From: JAQTNP01 sp964616145
GTDB taxonomy: Bacteria > Patescibacteriota > Minisyncoccia > Minisyncoccales > PEYH01
Direction: 5' to 3'
Assembly (NCBI GenBank): GCA_964616145.1
Contig: CAZTRD010000022.1
Span: 1-16,272 of the forward strand
Length of the DNA: 16,272 nucleotides
In this document: positions 7,919-15,036 of the stretch, in pieces
Layout: every line of letters starts with the position of its first letter
Position numbering within the stretch: position 1 is the stretch's first letter
Program-made: the position numbers and the translations under genes
The notes under the pieces: generated by a model
What the model was told of the DNA's origin: nothing
Databases searched by the model: none
What the model saw: only the letters and a program-made list of their open reading frames with translations

Positions 7919-9451
7919 TCATAAATCTTTTCTACCAAAAATAAACCACGTTTGTCTACCAAGCAATCCTTTTTGAACCATTTTAAAATCATATTTATCA
8001 AACAATTCTGTATAATCGTGTTTAAACAAGTAGAATGATTCACTAGAATAATCGCTATTAAACATTTCATTGATATATATTTTGCTTCCTAATTCTGTTA
8101 ATTTACTGATGATTTTTTCAATTTTATTATATGGAACATGCTGTAAAACACGATTTGAAATTACTAAGTCAAAATAATGCTTGGGAAACTTCAAGTCTAA
8201 AATATTCTTTTTGGTTGTTTTAATATTAGAAAACTGATATCGGTTTCTAGCGATTTTTAGTGCTTTATTCGAAATATCTTGTCCCACAACCTCACTAACT
8301 TTAAGGTCGTTATATAACGGAAAAAGTCGACCACTTCCACAGCCAACATCTAAAACACGCTTTGGTTCAAGAGATAAAATCACCTCACTTAATAAGGTAT
8401 AATCATGATTTGCTGTTCCCCATTTTTGATCAATATCAAATGCTCTATGTTCCCAATACTCTTTACGAAACCACGGAACAGTTTTGATAAGTCTCCGGCA
8501 TATTTTTATATGCGTAATTTTAGTGGGATTATCCTTGAGTTTCTTTATTACAATCTTCATTAGCACATTCCATGCACGATAATTAAATATATTTTGATGA
8601 AGTGAGTTAATTGCATAATTGTATGATCTTCTATACGAACCCAAGGCAAAAGCAGCTTGACTCCATGTTGAGTAAGTGTGCGAAAGTATTATTCTTTTTT
8701 TAATTCCTGACACATTAAGCCTTTGGTTCCTAATTTTTATTGCCTCTTTTGGATCCACTATACTTAATCTGTCCTGCCCTGTTTTTTTTCTTTCATCTGC
8801 CATCTCAATAGCAAGCGAAGCATACAAGTCTGTTCGTAGTTTTTTACTCGTTATTGAAGAACCATGTATCCTATATTTATACAGAGGTTCTTTAATGGTT
8901 CCTATTCGATATTTTTCGGAAATACGGAGATAGAGATCATAATCTTCAGCTATTTCAAATATTTCCCGAAATCCGCCTACTTCATCCAAGCAATTTCTTC
9001 TTACTAATATTGCTGGCATACACATAAAATGAAAAGCTTCTTTACCACTTAGACATTCTTGTATACCAGTTTCTCGACCATCACTGTCTATTGTATAATA
9101 TGATGTTCCCACAAATCCCAAATCTTTATTTTCATCCAGAAACTTTACCTGTTTTTCCAATCTTATAGGAATAGATATATCGTCAGCATCCTGTCGGGCA
9201 ACGTATTCCCCTTTGGCAATTTGTAAAGCCTTATTCAATGATTTGGGTATGCCAACATTATCTCTATTATCAATTATTATTAATCTAGGATCGCAATAAT
9301 TTTTTATAATATCTAATGTTCCATCAGTGGAGCCATCATTGATTGTAATAAGCTCAAAATCCTCAAAAGTCTGATCCAGTATGCTATCAATAGCTTCTTT
9401 TATATATTTTTCACAGTTATAGACAGTTAATATCACACTGACTTTTGGCAT
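7919..9451 (-). CDS. GT2 glycosyltransferase fused to a SAM-dependent methyltransferase
   Basis: 510 residues in one frame. Residues 1-225 are a GT-A fold family 2 glycosyltransferase: VSVILTVYNCEKYI, NDGSTD (39-44, nucleotide binding), RQDADD (86-91, the DxD-type metal site) and AEDYDLYLR (168-176, catalytic acidic region). A mostly helical link (about 225-345) follows, then a class I methyltransferase: motif I RVLDVGCGSG (365-374), QDIS (391-394) at the acidic strand 2 end, and FDLVISNRVLQHV (427-439). One polypeptide could add a sugar and methylate it, or methylate the growing chain. The donor sugar and methyl acceptor cannot be read from sequence. AGGAAG (9457-9462) lies 5 nt before the ATG, and 18 nt separate it from the pyruvyltransferase stop. 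Confidence 0.9.
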   Translation of the reverse strand: MPKVSVILTVYNCEKYIKEAIDSILDQTFEDFELITINDGSTDGTLDIIKNYCDPRLIIIDNRDNVGIPKSLNKALQIAKGEYVARQDADDISIPIRLEKQVKFLDENKDLGFVGTSYYTIDSDGRETGIQECLSGKEAFHFMCMPAILVRRNCLDEVGGFREIFEIAEDYDLYLRISEKYRIGTIKEPLYKYRIHGSSITSKKLRTDLYASLAIEMADERKKTGQDRLSIVDPKEAIKIRNQRLNVSGIKKRIILSHTYSTWSQAAFALGSYRRSYNYAINSLHQNIFNYRAWNVLMKIVIKKLKDNPTKITHIKICRRLIKTVPWFRKEYWEHRAFDIDQKWGTANHDYTLLSEVILSLEPKRVLDVGCGSGRLFPLYNDLKVSEVVGQDISNKALKIARNRYQFSNIKTTKKNILDLKFPKHYFDLVISNRVLQHVPYNKIEKIISKLTELGSKIYINEMFNSDYSSESFYLFKHDYTELFDKYDFKMVQKGLLGRQTWFIFGRKDL

Positions 9452-9469
9452 TATATCTTCCTATTAATG

Positions 9470-10435
9470 TTAATATCCCATAAGGCAACTAAATACTTCT
9501 ATGTTCTTTCTCTCTCTTTCAATCAATTCTTTCAAGAATATTTTTCTTACTATTTTGAGTATTTCTTCGATGTTGTTATATTCAACCAAGAATTCTTCCA
9601 TATTTATATCTCGCATGAAATTGCCAACTTTCCCGTCATAGTTAATAGCTATCGTTGGGATTAACCTGTTTGTTGCACTTATGATAGAATGAAATCTCAT
9701 TCCAATAAATAGGTCTGGGTGATCACTTTCCTTAAAGCTCCTAATTTTTACAGTATTACGCATTCTTTTTGCAACATCCTTAGAAAATTCAATATCACTG
9801 ATTGTATCGGTATCTTTCAACGTATATGGTGTTAATACAAGAATATATTCACTTGCTAATTCGTCTAATATATAAGCAAATCTTTCCACAAAATCCATTG
9901 GCTCTGTTACCCATTTTCTTAGTCCTACATGGATGAATCTTTTATTGAACATTTTAATCACAGGATCGGCTGCAAGTATGCTATTATAATCATACGAACG
10001 ACAAAGCATATGCGACTTTGAATCTCTTACAGTTATTGAATCAGCACATTTCATAAAATCATGAAACCTTGGGTCTCCATCCTCTATAGTGTTGGCATAA
10101 AACATCACTTTCTTCTTTTTATGTTTTGCATATAACACTTGGTTATAACCGCCTATCCCTCGTTCATTTACTAGGGTGCCTCCACCTAGAACAAATATAT
10201 CACACCAATCAATAACGCTCTTGTAATCGCTATTCTCACAATTAATGGCAATGACATTACCAAATTGGCTAAGATCCCTGGTGATAATTTTTCTTAGAAG
10301 CTCATCACCTCTACTGCCAACAAAATAATAACCTGATAAACATATTTTTGGACTTCCTGCTATATAGCTAAAAAGTTGCGTTATTTTAGGAAGCAAAAAT
10401 TGATGTGCGTCTAAGATGTGAGATAAGTATCGCAT
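9470..10435 (-). CDS. Polysaccharide pyruvyltransferase family protein
   Basis: 321-residue member of the CsaB/polysaccharide pyruvyltransferase family, which moves pyruvate from phosphoenolpyruvate onto a sugar to form an acidic ketal. Seen: the Rossmann-like start SGYYFVGSRGDELL (34-47), LGGGTLV (83-89), VRD (136-138), AADP (155-158), GLRKW (171-175), GMRFHSIISA (245-254) and INYDGKVGNFM (264-274). These match the family order GYYGxGNxGDE, GGG, RD, GMRLH and Y..K. About 33 residues precede the first motif, longer than in CsaB, and no clear Shine-Dalgarno sequence lies before this ATG, so the start is less certain than the function. A 38-nt gap separates it from the upstream fusion gene. Pyruvylation would give the polymer negative charge; in some Firmicutes this modification anchors S-layer proteins. 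Confidence 0.88.
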   Translation of the reverse strand: MRYLSHILDAHQFLLPKITQLFSYIAGSPKICLSGYYFVGSRGDELLRKIITRDLSQFGNVIAINCENSDYKSVIDWCDIFVLGGGTLVNERGIGGYNQVLYAKHKKKKVMFYANTIEDGDPRFHDFMKCADSITVRDSKSHMLCRSYDYNSILAADPVIKMFNKRFIHVGLRKWVTEPMDFVERFAYILDELASEYILVLTPYTLKDTDTISDIEFSKDVAKRMRNTVKIRSFKESDHPDLFIGMRFHSIISATNRLIPTIAINYDGKVGNFMRDINMEEFLVEYNNIEEILKIVRKIFLKELIERERKNIEVFSCLMGY

Positions 10436-10473
10436 ATAAAATATTTAAACTCATAAAATTGTTTTTTTTGCAA

Positions 10474-12144
10474 TTACAGTTTTAACATCCAACCATATTC
10501 GCTATTTAATAGGCGATGATATAATCTATGAAAATATCGAGTTTTGACATTTCTCAAAAGCCGTTTTGTTCCTATATATCTTATCTTATGGTATTTATCA
10601 TTTAAGTTCCTCGAAGGAAAACCATATTCCAATCTAATCCCTTTATCATTAAAATCAGTGTTCATATTCTTATAAAAAACCTTACCTTCTATATCGTGGT
10701 ATACTCCCCCTTGGCGCATATAAGAGAGCAAATGGTTCCCTTCCAATTCACGATAATTTAATTCCAAAGCATTAGCTACTCCATCTATAGTCCCATAGCA
10801 GGTATGTCCGGGGTAAGGAATGGGTTCAGTTAAGAGACATATATTGTTCTGTAAAATATTGCCAAATCTGCAACGATCTATGGAATAGAAGGGGAAATAG
10901 TCACTATTCCATCCTATATTTCCTACATTATCTACAATTATGTAATACATCCCTGAATAAGTGAGTTCGCCAAAATTAAGTTTATTATTCAGCAAATATT
11001 TGATAGTCGCATCATCTGAATAATGAGCAATAAACTGCCTTTCCTCATCCGTGTAAGCATAGGGATAATTTTTGCCTTTATAATGACCTTCATATCTTCT
11101 CACATGAATTATGAAATTATGTTTACTAAATATCATGAAATCATTTTTAAATCTTTCAAAAAATGGCGGATACATTACATAGATTACCGGTGATTCTATA
11201 CCATGATCTCTTAAAAAAATAACCTTTTTAAGAAATTCTTCTATCGTTGTCTCTGTTGGATGAAAAGAAGTGTTTACATTAAGTCTACCTTCTCTAGCAA
11301 GGCGAGTTTCTACCAATCTGTCTAATGGTTGAGATACATTACTCGTCATCATCAATTCCCAATTTGGTTCCGAACCAATCATCTCAATAACTTCGTAGAA
11401 ATTTTTCCCTATCATCGGTTCGCCGAAAGAAATATAAAATGTTATATGTTGATTACGAAAGGATTTTTTAAACCCTTCACGCCACTGTTCTACAGTTCCA
11501 AAAAAATGATGTCCCGTTTTTGGATGATCATGACAATAGGGGCATCGATTGTTACATTCACATGGGTTACCATTATATTGCCAAAGAACGGTAGTGTTTC
11601 GTCTGGGAACGATTCGAAGAAGAGATTTGCAATAAATATCATAGCCTTTGTTATTTGGATAAATTTCGTCGCTTAAACCCATTTGAATTGGTTTGATTTC
11701 TTTCTTCCACATCGAATTTACATCTGCAATTCTTATTCCCTTTTCTAAAGCCACTGCCCGAATTGCATCGTTATATTTGTCAATGATTTCGCTTGTTCCA
11801 GCTTGCATTCCCTGATAATCAGGATTTATTGTAATCAGAATAACCCTAGTGCCTATTTCTTCAAAACTATCTATTATGTAAGATATGTTTTTTGTATAAT
11901 CTTCTTTAGAAACTCCCTTTCTCCAATCATTCATTCCAAACCCTATTAGAGCTACATCAGGTCTTTTTTCTATCAATTCTGGAAGCCTTTTTAACCCATC
12001 TTGAGACGTTTCACCGATTACTCCAGCATTTATTACATCCAATTTGATCTCTGGATATTGTTCCATAAATGCTTTTTCAAATCTAGGAGTATATTCGTAT
12101 GTAATAGAATCTCCAAAACATACTACTTTACATGGATTTTCCAT
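10474..12144 (-). CDS. Fusion of an SGNH/GDSL-hydrolase-like domain and a radical SAM domain
   Basis: 556 residues in one uninterrupted frame. Residues 1-180 form an SGNH-hydrolase-like domain: block I FGDSIT (Ser13), block II NAGVIGETS (Gly44), block III GFGMND (Asn72) and block V DEIYPN (Asp159). In the last, Tyr162 stands where the catalytic His should be, and the first His of the protein is residue 205. Residues from about 185 form a radical SAM domain: CNNRCPYC (Cys197, Cys201, Cys204) should bind the 4Fe-4S cluster, and ISFGEP (239-243) resembles the GGEP strand. Near the C-terminus DNVGNI and RCRFGNI (Cys425), with Cys436 and Cys449, recall a twitch/SPASM-like auxiliary cluster region. 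SGNH enzymes in glycan loci usually act on O-acyl groups; radical SAM enzymes do epimerisation, deoxygenation or methylation. The joint role is unknown. It lies between methyltransferase and pyruvyltransferase genes, suggesting glycan decoration. Confidence 0.88.
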   Translation of the reverse strand: MENPCKVVCFGDSITYEYTPRFEKAFMEQYPEIKLDVINAGVIGETSQDGLKRLPELIEKRPDVALIGFGMNDWRKGVSKEDYTKNISYIIDSFEEIGTRVILITINPDYQGMQAGTSEIIDKYNDAIRAVALEKGIRIADVNSMWKKEIKPIQMGLSDEIYPNNKGYDIYCKSLLRIVPRRNTTVLWQYNGNPCECNNRCPYCHDHPKTGHHFFGTVEQWREGFKKSFRNQHITFYISFGEPMIGKNFYEVIEMIGSEPNWELMMTSNVSQPLDRLVETRLAREGRLNVNTSFHPTETTIEEFLKKVIFLRDHGIESPVIYVMYPPFFERFKNDFMIFSKHNFIIHVRRYEGHYKGKNYPYAYTDEERQFIAHYSDDATIKYLLNNKLNFGELTYSGMYYIIVDNVGNIGWNSDYFPFYSIDRCRFGNILQNNICLLTEPIPYPGHTCYGTIDGVANALELNYRELEGNHLLSYMRQGGVYHDIEGKVFYKNMNTDFNDKGIRLEYGFPSRNLNDKYHKIRYIGTKRLLRNVKTRYFHRLYHRLLNSEYGWMLKL

Positions 12145-12153
12145 ACCCTTAGT

Positions 12154-12159
12154 ACCTCC
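12154..12159 (-). promoter_or_regulatory. Strong Shine-Dalgarno site of the SGNH/radical-SAM gene
   Basis: A perfect GGAGGT is placed 9 nt before the ATG at 12144, inside a 25-nt intergenic gap. It is one of the strongest ribosome binding sites in the window. Confidence 0.7.
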
Positions 12160-12169
12160 AAATTTTGCA

Positions 12170-12934
12170 CTATTTCTTGCATTGGAAAATAACTTCCTTT
12201 TCTATGCCCAATCTACTTGAGATGTTATCTGAAAAACGTATAATATCGACTTTAAGACCTACTTTTGTCAATCTTTCACTAAAATCCTGCCCATAGCTTC
12301 TAACATGCTCATAAAATCTCTTATTGCCAAACTCTATGGTATGTTTTCCGAACGGATCGTCATAATAACCAATTGGAATCTGGAAAATGCCGATTCCATT
12401 CTTTTTTAATACCCTATAAATTTCTTCGATTGCTATAAAATCCTCCTTTATATGTTCGAGGACATGAGAGCAAATAACCAAATTAAAAGTAAAATCTTTA
12501 AAAATCAATGCTGTTAAATCCATTTTAAACATAGCGCAAGGATCTTTTAGATCGATAGAAACATAGATTACTCCTTTCAATACTCTCTTTACAGGAGAGA
12601 GTGAAGGAGCAATCTCTAGGCATAGAGTGTTTTTTTCTTTAATCGCATAAAGGTAACGTGCTAAAAAATCCAAACACTTTTTATGCTCATGTAACTTTCG
12701 GTTTATAACACTTAAAAAAGAAATATACGTATGTTTGCCTATCAAGAAGGATATGCTTCCGGAAGATTTTACATCCTTTTTTTCTTGCAGATACTTAAAT
12801 AAAGCTCTTTGACGTGCCAACGAGCCGCAACTTGGACAAATACATTCCTCATTTTGACGCATTCTCTCATTGTAAAGGACATTGAACTGTTCTCCTTTCC
12901 ATCCGCAGATATTACAGATTTTCTGGTTATCCAC
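12170..12934 (-). CDS. Zinc-ribbon class I SAM-dependent methyltransferase
   Basis: 254-residue protein with two parts. The N-terminus carries two CxxC pairs (Cys7/Cys10 and Cys33/Cys36, ICNIC and CPSCGS), a probable zinc ribbon. From about residue 100 a Rossmann-type methyltransferase follows: motif I in divergent form LCLEIAPS (104-111), an acidic residue after strand 2 (SIDLKD, about 127-131), and the post-motif block SHVLEHI (156-162) followed by EEIYRVLKKNG. This two-part layout is common for methyltransferases in polysaccharide loci. The acceptor is not known. The gene starts with GTG 8 nt inside the end of the wzt-like gene, so the two are probably co-translated, which raises the possibility of methylation of the glycan end that the ATPase recognises. 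Confidence 0.85.
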   Translation of the reverse strand: MDNQKICNICGWKGEQFNVLYNERMRQNEECICPSCGSLARQRALFKYLQEKKDVKSSGSISFLIGKHTYISFLSVINRKLHEHKKCLDFLARYLYAIKEKNTLCLEIAPSLSPVKRVLKGVIYVSIDLKDPCAMFKMDLTALIFKDFTFNLVICSHVLEHIKEDFIAIEEIYRVLKKNGIGIFQIPIGYYDDPFGKHTIEFGNKRFYEHVRSYGQDFSERLTKVGLKVDIIRFSDNISSRLGIEKEVIFQCKK

Positions 12935-14147
12935 TTTTTATCTCCCACTTATGCGGCATGCGAAACCGACAATGCATAATGTCGTTGTCTCGTTCATATA
13001 TATCTACTTCTGAAATGAACCATTTCCATACATGGGGTTTAATATAGTTTTGATCAAATATTCCGACGCTGATTTTCCATTTCCCCGAACAAAGACCTAA
13101 GTAATGGATATTTAGCACTATCAAGCCAGTTCCATCCAGCGAAATATTATCCAAATTCCCTTTCGTCGAGTAATGAGTGTGAAGCTGGTCAAACACGGAA
13201 AAAAGACTTATTGTAATCACTGGATCTTTAATTGGCTCAACTGCGGAATATGAAATTTCAATACGACATTTATCACCAGAGCAATATTCGTTTGTTTCAA
13301 TACCACTGTCATTTTTAATGGATACACCTGTAATAACTACTTTTTCTAATTTATCATCAGATATATTACCAGTATATTCTTCACAACTTGAATAGCTACG
13401 ATAAGATTGGATAACTTTAGAAGTATTACCATACTCTATTGTATTTCCATAATTCAAAAACAATGCTTTACTACATATTCTGGCAATATGTTCCATATGA
13501 TGCGATATGAGGACTACTGCACATCCCTGACTGCTTATAAGCTCAGACATTCTTTGGAAGGATTTGGTTTGGAAATTTGCGTCTCCCACAGCTAATATTT
13601 CATCAATTAACATGATATCTGGGCTACAATGCACCGCAACAGCAAATCCTAGCCTTATATACATACCGCTTGAATAATTTTTCACTGGCACATCCAGAAA
13701 ATCACCAATGTCAGCGAAATCAACTATTGAATCGAATTTTTTATTAATTTCTTTCTTGCTCATGCCCAGAATTGCACCGTTAATGTATATGTTCTCTCTT
13801 CCGGTAAGCAAAGGGTGAAAGCCAGCACCAACTTCAATAAGAGCTCCCACTTTACCCTTGATTGTGACCCTACCTTTATCAGGCCAGAAAATGCCATTCA
13901 AGAGCTTAAGCATTGTCGTTTTTCCAGCCCCGTTGGGACCAATGATCCCTAATGTTTCCCCTCTCTTCACTTCGAAGGATACATCGTCTAAAGCCCAAAA
14001 TTCGCTCGGTCTTATCCTGTCGGAATGTGAACTTAAACCGAACATATTCCTAGCAATATCGTGTATACCGTAAAGCATAGATCTTTTCAGTGATTTGCAA
14101 TATCTTTTTGAAACATGCTCTACTTTTATAGCAACATCATCGCTCAT
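12927..14147 (-). CDS. wzt: ABC transporter ATPase with C-terminal Wzt-type glycan-binding domain
   Basis: 406-residue cytoplasmic ATPase that powers polysaccharide export with the adjacent permease. Seen: Walker A GPNGAGKTT (70-78), the exporter-family stretch GALIEVGAGFHPLLTGREN (101-119), ABC signature YSSGM (158-162), Walker B IMLIDE (178-183) and the H-loop histidine (ISHH, about 216). About 150 residues follow the ATPase core (from about 255 on) with beta-strand-like spacing, such as CRIEISYSAVEPIKDPVITI. This matches the Wzt C-terminal domain, which in E. coli O8/O9a reads the non-reducing end of the glycan before export. The domain is assigned by position and sequence character, not by alignment. 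The gene overlaps the following methyltransferase by 8 nt. Confidence 0.93.
   Translation of the reverse strand: MSDDVAIKVEHVSKRYCKSLKRSMLYGIHDIARNMFGLSSHSDRIRPSEFWALDDVSFEVKRGETLGIIGPNGAGKTTMLKLLNGIFWPDKGRVTIKGKVGALIEVGAGFHPLLTGRENIYINGAILGMSKKEINKKFDSIVDFADIGDFLDVPVKNYSSGMYIRLGFAVAVHCSPDIMLIDEILAVGDANFQTKSFQRMSELISSQGCAVVLISHHMEHIARICSKALFLNYGNTIEYGNTSKVIQSYRSYSSCEEYTGNISDDKLEKVVITGVSIKNDSGIETNEYCSGDKCRIEISYSAVEPIKDPVITISLFSVFDQLHTHYSTKGNLDNISLDGTGLIVLNIHYLGLCSGKWKISVGIFDQNYIKPHVWKWFISEVDIYERDNDIMHCRFRMPHKWEIKSG
12942..12946 (-). promoter_or_regulatory. Shine-Dalgarno site for a GTG start
   Basis: GGGAG lies inside the end of the wzt-like gene, 7 nt before the GTG at 12934. It supports the non-ATG start of the methyltransferase and coupling to translation of the ATPase gene. 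Confidence 0.6.
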
Positions 14148-14148
14148 T

Positions 14149-14997
14149 CTAGACCCTTTCTGCAATTCTAGTTTCCGTAAGATGAAATGCAACCAAAAAT
14201 ACCACAAAAACGAAAACTGATACAGCACTCACAATAAGGTATCCATTCAGTAACGGAGAAGCTCCTGTTAGCACAAGGTCTCTGGGAACTGAAACCATAT
14301 AATATAAAGGGTTATATTCAGTGATACGTGCAAGGAAACCTGTCATTGGTTTTGCGTATAAAACAGGAGTCAGGAACATCAAAAATGTCATGAGTATTGA
14401 AAGCATATTGCCAATATCCCTTAAAACTGCATTTAAGAGAGATAATATAAAACCGAATCCAAGGGTAAATAGAAATATAGGAATTATTGCTATTGGAATG
14501 AATAACGTCCATATACTTGGCGTTATCCGATAATATCCCATTAATATGGCTACTAGAGATATTTGTATCAGGAAGGATATGAGAGACTGCCCCATGGAAG
14601 CTAATACCATTGCTTTTTTGGAGAAATTGATCTTCACTATCATTGATCCTGCCTTGACTAACGAGTTCGAACATGCAATCAGTCCTGCGGAGAACAGTTG
14701 CCAGAAAGCCATCCCAAGAATTGCATAAACGGGATAAGGAACGTTCATATCGCCGATATTAAATATGCCCGAACGGTTCAGAACAATAAAAGTTCCGACA
14801 CTAACCAAAGGTATAATAAATGCCCATAAAATTCCTATAAAAGACTGTTTATATATTGTGACAAAATCTCTTTTAAATAGCTGATATGTAAGCCACCTAT
14901 TTTCAGCAAATTCCCTGAATATTTCACTAAAAAGAGATATATACCCTTTCTTCAACGAGTTATCAGGTTCATAGGTTTTAACTATAGCTTTATTCAT
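14149..14997 (-). CDS. wzm: ABC-2 type polysaccharide export permease (Wzm/TagG-like)
   Basis: 282-residue inner-membrane permease. A cytoplasmic N-terminal stretch (about 1-50) is followed by roughly six hydrophobic segments, around residues 53-74, 90-112, 132-155, 163-190, 197-214 and 250-272. The segment YKQSFIGILWAFIIPL and the late YNPLYYMVSVPRDLVL block are characteristic of ABC-2 transporters for O-antigen, capsule or teichoic-acid-like polymers. It pairs with the ATPase encoded next, whose ATG comes one base after this gene's TAG, so translation is probably coupled. Expected role: moving a carrier-linked glycan made in the cytoplasm across the membrane. The Gram-positive TagG family is close in sequence; the partner's extra C-terminal domain favours a Wzm assignment. 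Confidence 0.92.
   Translation of the reverse strand: MNKAIVKTYEPDNSLKKGYISLFSEIFREFAENRWLTYQLFKRDFVTIYKQSFIGILWAFIIPLVSVGTFIVLNRSGIFNIGDMNVPYPVYAILGMAFWQLFSAGLIACSNSLVKAGSMIVKINFSKKAMVLASMGQSLISFLIQISLVAILMGYYRITPSIWTLFIPIAIIPIFLFTLGFGFILSLLNAVLRDIGNMLSILMTFLMFLTPVLYAKPMTGFLARITEYNPLYYMVSVPRDLVLTGASPLLNGYLIVSAVSVFVFVVFLVAFHLTETRIAERV
14154..14160 (-). promoter_or_regulatory. Shine-Dalgarno site fixing the Wzt start
   Basis: GAAAGGG lies 6 nt before the ATG at 14147. It supports this start over a longer in-frame reading from 14228, whose extra 27 residues would overlap the permease gene and have no ATPase character. Confidence 0.7.
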
Positions 14998-15018
14998 GTC
15001 TATTTCCCATGATTGTTT

Positions 15019-15036
15019 GATAAGAAATCTCTTATC
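15019..15036 (-). repeat. Perfect 7-bp inverted repeat directly after a stop codon
   Basis: GATAAGA and TCTTATC flank a 4-base loop (GATT) and begin at the first base after the TAG stop of the nucleotidyltransferase gene. No T-run follows, so it is not a standard intrinsic terminator. It may stabilise a 3' end or partly attenuate transcription into the exporter genes. It may also be chance in AT-rich DNA. Confidence 0.35.

Noticed and set aside
14148..14228. Longer N-terminus for the Wzt-type ATPase starting at 14228
   Set aside because: The extra 27 residues lie inside the permease gene, read as a meaningless hydrophobic stretch, and the ATG at 14147 has a well-placed GAAAGGG.
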